A DNA stretch of 21,162 nucleotides. It comes from a virus. Below are positions 7,392 through 12,521 of this stretch, piece after piece (the stretch's first letter is position 1; each line of letters begins with the position of its first letter). The notes beneath the pieces were generated by a model. The model was not told where the DNA came from, searched no databases, and saw nothing but the letters and a program-made list of their open reading frames with translations. Where the stretch lies: positions 1-21,162 of the IMG/VR virus record IMGVR_UViG_3300020427_000011. One strand, given 5' to 3'. A program made the position numbers and the translations under genes.

Positions 7392-8218
7392 ACGTTTTCC
7401 ATTGTATCAAAAATTATATCAGGCGAAATATCATTACACATATCATTACTACATGATAAATTTATTTGAAAATCGTACCCTATCCTTTTGTGATTTTGTT
7501 GAGTTTCATTCCACAATACAATAACTTTGTTGTTGTTAGTAGTAGCCGCTAAATGCATCAATGCGGAATCTATACATACTATAAATTTGGCTCCATCTAT
7601 CAAAGGTATTATGTCTAATACCCCCTCTTCATCTTTTGATGTATATGTTATTGCTGCAGAAGGTTTATATTGATCATCACGCCGTAAACATATAACATCT
7701 AATTTCAAATTATTTTTAATTTTATGAACTAATTTTTCCGCCAAATCTGGTCGATAATCTCGTTTACCTATATTGTTTTTGTTATCACCAAAATTTGCAT
7801 CATAATAATTGGGTGCTCCTGAAAATTGTACAATACAATAATCATTTAATAACTCACTACTTAAATATTTATGCGCCTGGCCTATATCCAAATTATGATT
7901 CAAATAAGGTTTATTTATAACGTTTTTGATTCCATAAGCTTGAGCCCAACTTTCTAATACATGTTTATCTTTATATTTCAAGAAGTCAGAAAAATATGGT
8001 TCATGATAAATGATATCATCATATATTGTTAGTTGTTCATTAAATGGAAAATCTCTTAGGGGTTCTATGTGATCTATATTTTTATTATTATAAAACACAA
8101 AAGGCCACGGTGTCATCACAGAAATATTTTCCCCACATTTGACATTTAATTGTTCTATAAGTGATGTCCATATTATATTTTTTCCTAATCCACCAACGAC
8201 AACAAATAAATTTTTCAT
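7388..8218 (-). CDS. GT9 (heptosyltransferase)-like protein, copy A
   Basis: 276 residues resembling family 9 glycosyltransferases (ADP-heptose:LPS heptosyltransferase type, GT-B fold). The C-terminal donor-domain signature is clear: FIVCIDSALMHLAA (212-225), then VIVLWNETQ (232-240) and a Cys pair near 256-261. It is a close paralogue of the next gene upstream (8215-9057), sharing the MKNL.VV.GGLGK start, YDDIIYHEPY and RDYRPDL blocks. In heptosyltransferases the N-terminal loop normally has a conserved G-D, whose Asp is implicated in catalysis; here it is GLGK (11-13), with Lys in that place. Activity may therefore be altered or lost. ATGA overlap with its neighbour on both sides suggests translational coupling. 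No strong ribosome site is visible. Confidence 0.78.
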   Translation of the reverse strand: MKNLFVVVGGLGKNIIWTSLIEQLNVKCGENISVMTPWPFVFYNNKNIDHIEPLRDFPFNEQLTIYDDIIYHEPYFSDFLKYKDKHVLESWAQAYGIKNVINKPYLNHNLDIGQAHKYLSSELLNDYCIVQFSGAPNYYDANFGDNKNNIGKRDYRPDLAEKLVHKIKNNLKLDVICLRRDDQYKPSAAITYTSKDEEGVLDIIPLIDGAKFIVCIDSALMHLAATTNNNKVIVLWNETQQNHKRIGYDFQINLSCSNDMCNDISPDIIFDTMENV

Positions 8219-9057
8219 TTCATAATTTCTAATATCTTATCAAACACTTCATTGGCCGGAGTATCAATACACAGCTCAGTATCACAAAGAATATTTTCTT
8301 GAAAATCATAACCAATTCTATTAGGTGTGGTTTGGTTTGTATTCCAAAGAACAACTGTGGGTTTATCTTTTACATAGGCGGCAAAGTGCATTAGAGCGGA
8401 ATCTATACATATCACAAACTTTGCTTTTATTACTAAAGGTACGATTGCTAATACCCCCGATTCCATTTTAGATCTAAATGTTATAGTGCCTGATGGTCTA
8501 GGTTCATGTTCATATCTAAAACAAACACAATCTAAATTAAAATTGTTTTTTATTTTAGCATTTAATCTTTCTACTAAATCTGGCCTATAATCTCTTGGAC
8601 AAAGCTGGTTTTCACCTTGTCTCCCCATTCCACCAGTAAATTGTATTATATAATAGGGGGTTTCTAATCGTTCACTTAATTCAAAACTCTCATTTCCTGT
8701 TATCTTCAATCCGGAATATACACCGACTGGTGGATTTAATATTGGTCTTGGTGGTACTCTTTCTATACCATAAGCATCTGCCCAATTATCAAGCATGTGC
8801 TGATCTTTTTCTTTTAAATAATCTGATAGATAGGGTTCATGATATATGATTTTATCATATATTTCTAATTGGGGGAAATATCTAAAATCATAAAGAGGTT
8901 CATGATTCTCTATTAAATTGTGTTTATTAAAAAGGAAAGGCCATGGCGACATTACTGAGATTTTGTCAACTCCATCTTTTTTACAAAGACTAGGAATTAA
9001 GGAAGTCCAAAGTACGGCCTTCCCCAATCCTCCCATTACGACATATAAGTTTTTCAT
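8215..9057 (-). CDS. GT9 (heptosyltransferase)-like protein, copy B
   Basis: 280 residues, tandem paralogue of the gene at 7388-8218. Donor-domain features are FVICIDSALMHFAA (214-227), TVVLWNTNQT (234-243), a GYDF turn and C258/C263. Like copy A it begins MKNLYVVMGGLGK, with Lys where canonical GT9 enzymes have the Asp of the G-D loop. Blocks shared with copy A (YHEPYLSDYLK, NWADAYGI, RDYRPDLVERL) spread over the whole length, so this is a gene duplication followed by divergence. No usable Shine-Dalgarno is seen before the ATG, which lies inside the end of the upstream gene (ATGA overlap at 9054-9057). It likely acts on a glycan with copy A, or the pair forms a heteromer; acceptor and donor are not known. 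Confidence 0.8.
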   Translation of the reverse strand: MKNLYVVMGGLGKAVLWTSLIPSLCKKDGVDKISVMSPWPFLFNKHNLIENHEPLYDFRYFPQLEIYDKIIYHEPYLSDYLKEKDQHMLDNWADAYGIERVPPRPILNPPVGVYSGLKITGNESFELSERLETPYYIIQFTGGMGRQGENQLCPRDYRPDLVERLNAKIKNNFNLDCVCFRYEHEPRPSGTITFRSKMESGVLAIVPLVIKAKFVICIDSALMHFAAYVKDKPTVVLWNTNQTTPNRIGYDFQENILCDTELCIDTPANEVFDKILEIMK

Positions 9058-10025
9058 AATATTGAATTTATTTCGTATACTACTTCATCTACAAGAGGCC
9101 AAACATCTTTTCTGGCATTTTCTGGCATGAGACAACATCTTTGATTTAGATCATCTGGAACATAGAAACTTCCTTTATCAATACAAGGCGGTTGACCACA
9201 ATGCCGTATTGCTTCTAAATTTATATTGTGTTCATGTCCATGTGTTTTAGGATTAGAACTACCCCACAACACAATACCTTTTTTATTTGAATGTAATGAT
9301 ACGTGAGCAACAATTGAATCGATAGCAACAAATGTGTCTGTACATTCAAGCAAATATGCAACTTGTCTAATATTAATCATGTCTCTTAAGTCAAAACAAT
9401 TTTCAGCCTGAACATGAAAATCTGGAACTATTCTTGAAGGTTTGTCTTGAGGTGGTTCTTCTTTTGTTCCGACCTGAATAAAATTAGCATTAGGTAATTT
9501 TGTTGTTAACTCATGCCACCATTCATAATTAGGAGTTTTCCCATAAGGAAACTTATAAGGATGTCCCGTATGTAAAACTATAGTCGGCCCTTTAGCTGGT
9601 TGGAAACTTCCAGAAGAAAAGTAGATATCATTATTTAAAAATTCATCTACTAGATGTTTTTCTTCATCAGTTATATTTAAACGGAAGATATCGGGAAATT
9701 TATCTCTATCTAATGTAATATCTAAATTATCAGAAATAATTTCCCAGAAATGTTTTTTTGGGGGATAGAATAAGGTGATGCCGTGTTTTTGAATATCCCA
9801 ATTATAAACTCTATCAAAACGATTTATCGGATATTCAGTTTCAAAGGTGTTTATATAATTATCAAACCACTTTTTATTATATGCAATATTTTTTATTGAA
9901 TTGGTAGATAATAAGGTAATATTATCATCTTTGTATTTACTTCTTAGTGCATCAAATAAAGGGAACAACAGATAAAAATCACCTATACCACAAGAATCGT
10001 GGTAATAATATAAAATATTTTTCAT
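9054..10025 (-). CDS. GT9-like glycosyltransferase, third divergent member
   Basis: 323 residues. The N-terminus CGIGDFYLLFPLFDALR (12-28) carries the G-D loop typical of GT9 enzymes. The middle GPTIVLHTGHPYKFPYG (146-162) and the C-terminal FVAIDSIVAHVSLH (232-245), then GIVLWGSSNP (250-259), match the donor domain. HCGQPPCID and later Cys residues (275-297) form the Cys-rich tail often seen in this family. Unlike copies A and B it keeps the catalytic-loop Asp (D16), so it is the best candidate for an active transferase of the three. It is the first gene of the accessory cassette, 8 nt after the stop of the last chaperone-like gene, with an AT-rich leader and no clear Shine-Dalgarno. Sugar donor and acceptor are unknown. 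Confidence 0.8.
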   Translation of the reverse strand: MKNILYYYHDSCGIGDFYLLFPLFDALRSKYKDDNITLLSTNSIKNIAYNKKWFDNYINTFETEYPINRFDRVYNWDIQKHGITLFYPPKKHFWEIISDNLDITLDRDKFPDIFRLNITDEEKHLVDEFLNNDIYFSSGSFQPAKGPTIVLHTGHPYKFPYGKTPNYEWWHELTTKLPNANFIQVGTKEEPPQDKPSRIVPDFHVQAENCFDLRDMINIRQVAYLLECTDTFVAIDSIVAHVSLHSNKKGIVLWGSSNPKTHGHEHNINLEAIRHCGQPPCIDKGSFYVPDDLNQRCCLMPENARKDVWPLVDEVVYEINSIL

Positions 10026-10033
10026 AAAATAAT

Positions 10034-10483
10034 TTAATCGTCTTTAGATTCTCTCATGAATTGATTTCCTGTTTGCCAATTGCCATCCACATCAACAGAG
10101 TCTTTTTTTCTATATGCTGTTGGATCAGGAGGAAGTGTGGGATCATAAATATCAAAATCAGCAATACGACATGCTAAAGGAGGAATTTCACCTACTTGTT
10201 TCATTATTATAACCCATCCTTCGGGGTTATCAGGCCGATCAACTCCAACTATATCTTCACCCGTACCAGTAAAATTAATATTCTTTTTAGGACCGATAGC
10301 AATATCAACCCATGCTTTCCGATATGCTTTCCAATTCGCAATATCTGTTTCACTAAGCCCCCAGGGGTTATCATCAGCAATGAAAGACCTACTGATTTTC
10401 ATTTCACATCTAGCTATATGCAATAAAAGATGTAAGGTATATCCTTTATCTATTTTCCATTCAACTGCTGCAGGTGTGGCCAT
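10034..10483 (-). CDS. Tail-fibre-assembly-chaperone-like protein, copy 2
   Basis: 149 residues. The core DNPWGLSETDIANWKAYRKA (38-57), followed by W-V-D-I-A and a later NPEGWVII, resembles the small assembly proteins that accompany tail fibres or receptor-binding proteins in many phages, where an x-W-x-x-Y-R-x-A/W-R/V-D-I motif is followed by a P-x-x-W/G-W segment. It is a paralogue of the next gene upstream (10506-10904). Strong AGAGGAG ribosome site 9 nt before ATG; 22-nt gap. Position just after two paralogous putative receptor-binding proteins suggests it helps fold or trimerise them, perhaps one helper per adhesin. Function is inferred from motif and location; no enzyme signature is visible. 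Confidence 0.6.
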   Translation of the reverse strand: MATPAAVEWKIDKGYTLHLLLHIARCEMKISRSFIADDNPWGLSETDIANWKAYRKAWVDIAIGPKKNINFTGTGEDIVGVDRPDNPEGWVIIMKQVGEIPPLACRIADFDIYDPTLPPDPTAYRKKDSVDVDGNWQTGNQFMRESKDD

Positions 10484-10505
10484 TTTTTAATTCTCCTCTT
10501 ATGTG

Positions 10506-10904
10506 TTAAGCTACGCCAGATTGATCTTGAGTTTGTGACTCTTGTATTTCCGAATCAGGATCATAGCCATCTATATTAGTCCTAGTTAATACGGGTGGTA
10601 AGTCATCCTCTGCTCGTACAATAAAATCCCATCCATCTGGAACCTCTGGTATGTCTATACCACCTAACATCATGTCATTTTGCATAACGATAGATACGCC
10701 AGATAAATCTGATCTTGCAAGGTCACACCATGCCTTTCGGTAAGCCTTCCAAGAAGTTAATTCTGCTGCGGTGCACCCCCAGGGATTGTCTCCATCCACA
10801 ACGGATTGTGTCATTTCTAATTCCGCTTGGGCCCGAAGCATAAGTTTATATCTTATATCAGACATAAAATTTTTGACACCTTCGTTCTGTGTGTTCTCTG
10901 CCAT
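10506..10904 (-). CDS. Tail-fibre-assembly-chaperone-like protein, copy 1
   Basis: 132 residues sharing with its downstream paralogue the block DNPWG-x(8)-W-KAYRKAW-x-D-x-A (residues 39-63) and a later P-D/E-GW segment (88-91). The N-terminal part (residues 15-35) is helical and rich in charged residues, and the C-terminus is an acidic Gln-rich tail without structure clues. This is the pattern of small tail-fibre assembly or chaperone proteins. It begins after a GGGA-type ribosome site in a 27-nt AT-rich gap. It may serve the Cys/Gly-array proteins encoded immediately upstream. The family call is by motif recall only. Confidence 0.6.
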   Translation of the reverse strand: MAENTQNEGVKNFMSDIRYKLMLRAQAELEMTQSVVDGDNPWGCTAAELTSWKAYRKAWCDLARSDLSGVSIVMQNDMMLGGIDIPEVPDGWDFIVRAEDDLPPVLTRTNIDGYDPDSEIQESQTQDQSGVA

Positions 10905-10931
10905 GTTATATTCCCTTAATTTTTATTATTA

Positions 10932-11498
10932 TTAATAGTTTGATTCTTCTTCATAGTATAACCATGAAGTAACTGTAAATCCCGTAGGCACTACTTGAGT
11001 CCAAGATGTAGAACCATGTACTCCTATAGCCGTGCATGTTGCTGAGTATCCCCTTGCTGTACCATATCCGTATCCATAACCGAAACCATATCCATAACCA
11101 AAACCGTATCCATATCCACCTAAACCACAATATCTTGCACAGTAATGAGCACAGTATCTAGCACAGTAATGGGCACAATATCTTGCACATATATGGGGAA
11201 TCCACCCGCAATTCCAAAGGCTTCCTCCTGTAGTTCCACTATCTGCGGCTCCATCAGTACCACTATCTGCGTGTCCTTCTGTACCAAACATATTTGCTGT
11301 TGTTCCAGAACCGGTTGATGTTGCTTGTGTCGAACCAGTCGTTGCTGTTTCTCTAGCTTCTAATAATTTACAAACACCATGTGCCAACCAAGTTTTCCCT
11401 GCAGGAATCGTAGTACTAGCTGCAATCGTGGGTAAGGTTGCACTATTTATAGAGGCTTTGAATACTACACCTTCGCGGTGATCTACTGTTCCTGTCAT
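10932..11498 (-). CDS. Cys-tetrad/Gly-aromatic array protein, copy 2 (putative receptor-binding virion protein)
   Basis: 188 residues, not recognised as a known family. Three parts are visible. Residues 1-96 are Thr/Ser/Ala/Gly-rich, ending in HADSGTDGAADSG and CGWIP. Residues 104-124 form a strict tetrad array with Cys every fourth position and Ala-Arg-Tyr or Ala-His-Tyr between, six Cys in the series. Residues 125-146 alternate Gly with Tyr/Phe. The rest (147-188) ends ..TSWLYYEEE. The Cys/His spacing could bind metal or an Fe-S cluster, or form disulfides; the Gly-aromatic part recalls Gly-rich host-range motifs of T-even adhesins such as gp38, but with a different period. Close paralogue of 11517-12116. 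Location after the tail fibre and before chaperone-like genes favours an adhesin or fibre-tip role, which is inference. A GAGG site 6 nt upstream supports the ATG. Confidence 0.75.
   Translation of the reverse strand: MTGTVDHREGVVFKASINSATLPTIAASTTIPAGKTWLAHGVCKLLEARETATTGSTQATSTGSGTTANMFGTEGHADSGTDGAADSGTTGGSLWNCGWIPHICARYCAHYCARYCAHYCARYCGLGGYGYGFGYGYGFGYGYGYGTARGYSATCTAIGVHGSTSWTQVVPTGFTVTSWLYYEEESNY
11061..11192 (-). repeat. Cys tetrad array (12-bp period) and Gly-aromatic array in copy 2
   Basis: Within the gene at 10932-11498. Bases 11127-11192 encode the tetrad array: 12-bp units giving Cys-Ala-(Arg/His)-Tyr, with Arg and His alternating to give a 24-bp higher period. Bases 11061-11126 encode the Gly-Tyr/Phe dipeptide array with 6-bp units and a Phe roughly every six to eight residues. 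Codons vary between units (tgt/tgc, tat/tac), so the repeat is conserved at protein level more than DNA level. Confidence 0.92.
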
Positions 11499-11516
11499 TT
11501 TTTCCTCATCTTACTG

Positions 11517-12116
11517 TTAACATGTTTCTTCTTCATAGTACAACCATGAAACAACTGAAAATCCACTAGGTACTATCTGTGTCCAAGAACCGGAACCGTT
11601 TACTGCTATAGCTGTACAAGTGGCAGAAAATCCCCTTGCTGATCCATAACCGTATCCATAACCGAAACCATATCCATAACCAAAACCGTATCCGTAACCA
11701 CCTAAACCACAGTATCTAGCACAATAGTGTGCACAATATCTTGCACAATAATGTGAACAATATCTCGCACATATATAAGGTATCCATCCACATTGCCAAA
11801 AACTTCCTCCAGTATTACCACTATCTGCGGCTCCATCAGTACCACCATCTGCATGACTTTCTGTACCAAACATATTTGTAGTAGAAGCGATTCCTGTAGC
11901 TGTTCCTGTTGTAGCAGCTGTTCCAGTAAACTCTTTAGCTTCTACTAATTTACATACCCCTTGTGCAATCCATGTTCTTCCAACGGGAACACTTGATGCA
12001 CTTATACCTGGTAAAGATCCGCTGTTTATAGCAGCCTTAAATATTATCGCAGATGTGGAGGCATCGACTGCACCTGTGCCACCTTCTGTTCCTACTATAC
12101 CGGTAGTTCTTCCCAT
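11517..12116 (-). CDS. Cys-tetrad/Gly-aromatic array protein, copy 1 (putative receptor-binding virion protein)
   Basis: 199 residues, paralogue of the gene immediately downstream. Residues 24-60 (IIFKAAINSGSLPGISASS, then GRTWIAQGVCKLVEA) align closely with copy 2, as do NMFGTESHADGGTDGAADSG (81-100) and W-Q-CGWIP. Cys116, 120, 124, 128, 132 and 136 form the tetrad array, with one unit reading SHY rather than AHY. Residues 137-158 are the Gly-Tyr/Phe array. Extra Cys lie at 55, 109, 167 and 199; Cys199 is the last residue and is absent from copy 2. The N-terminal variable patch (61-80) differs in length and sequence from copy 2, as expected of duplicated host-range proteins. Tandem TAA stops of the upstream gene and a GGAG site fix the start. 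No signal peptide or membrane helix is visible. Function is unknown; virion tip or adhesin is my best inference. Confidence 0.75.
   Translation of the reverse strand: MGRTTGIVGTEGGTGAVDASTSAIIFKAAINSGSLPGISASSVPVGRTWIAQGVCKLVEAKEFTGTAATTGTATGIASTTNMFGTESHADGGTDGAADSGNTGGSFWQCGWIPYICARYCSHYCARYCAHYCARYCGLGGYGYGFGYGYGFGYGYGYGSARGFSATCTAIAVNGSGSWTQIVPSGFSVVSWLYYEEETC
11643..11774 (-). repeat. Cys tetrad array (12-bp period) and Gly-aromatic array in copy 1
   Basis: Same composite array as in the paralogue. Bases 11709-11774 encode the six-Cys tetrad run and bases 11643-11708 the Gly-Tyr/Phe run. Array length is identical in both genes (22 plus 22 codons), which argues for a length-constrained structure rather than a drifting microsatellite. 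Confidence 0.92.
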
Positions 12117-12119
12117 TTA

Positions 12120-12467
12120 TTAACTCCAGTCCTGATCAATATACGAGCAATAGATGTCTACATCACAAGTATCACCTACAGCAAGAGTTAATTCATCCAC
12201 TCCTGAAAGTACGATCCTGTCATTCCAGATAAACGTTTTGTTTGCTCCTATTGCCTGGTCAGAAAGAAGTTCGTAGGCTGTCCCTGATCCATTGTCTACA
12301 TACAAATTAAAAGTTTCAGATGCACCAGCAGTTTCACAAACTACGATACTTAAAACTGTGTATACATGGTCGGCGACTCCATCTATCAGCTTTTTCGCGC
12401 CGCTGTCTGTTGTTGTGGTTACACTTCTTTTCAGGACTTCTGTTCCTGAGCCACTTGGAATTGCCAT
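12120..12467 (-). CDS. Small beta-rich virion protein common beside marine T4-like tail fibres
   Basis: 115 residues beginning MAIPSGSGTEVLKRS, followed by strands HVYTVLSIVVCET, FNLYVDN, IGANKTFIWNDRIVL and a C-terminal CDVDIYCSYIDQDWS. I recognise this as a recurrent small protein of marine T4-like phages, predicted all-beta, encoded beside tail fibres. Its precise place in the virion is not known to me; a fibre or capsid surface role is plausible. It is the first gene after a late promoter box, has a very good AAGGAG ribosome site 8 nt before ATG, and ends 3 nt before the first Cys-array gene with two stop codons in a row. It lacks the Cys array itself but has two Cys near its C-terminus. 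Confidence 0.75.
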   Translation of the reverse strand: MAIPSGSGTEVLKRSVTTTTDSGAKKLIDGVADHVYTVLSIVVCETAGASETFNLYVDNGSGTAYELLSDQAIGANKTFIWNDRIVLSGVDELTLAVGDTCDVDIYCSYIDQDWS

Positions 12468-12500
12468 TGTTATATCTCCTTACAATTTGTTTTTCAATAC

Positions 12501-12508
12501 TATTTATA
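12501..12508 (-). promoter_or_regulatory. T4-type late promoter before the host-recognition module
   Basis: Minus-strand reading is TATAAATA, an exact late-promoter box, in the 54-base gap between the tail-fibre stop (12522) and the 115-residue gene (12467). The predicted start near 12495 leaves a leader of about 27 nt that includes the AAGGAG ribosome site. Its intergenic position and orientation, more than the 8-base match alone, make it credible. It should drive the Cys-array and chaperone-like genes and, by read-through, the accessory cassette. Confidence 0.75.
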
Positions 12509-12521
12509 ATGCGGCGAATCG

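Noticed and set aside
7912-7919. TATAAATA box on the minus strand
   Set aside because: It is in the middle of a GT9-like gene (codons for Val-Ile-Asn-Lys), with no gene start nearby.
11127-11192. Short direct repeats that could look like a CRISPR or minisatellite
   Set aside because: The repeats are in frame, 12 bp long without spacers, and encode a conserved peptide array present in both paralogues.
11444-11451. TATAAATA box on the minus strand
   Set aside because: It lies inside codons for Ser-Ile-Asn of the Cys-array gene, would start transcription after that gene's own start, and is absent at the same place in the paralogue. Chance is likely in AT-rich DNA.
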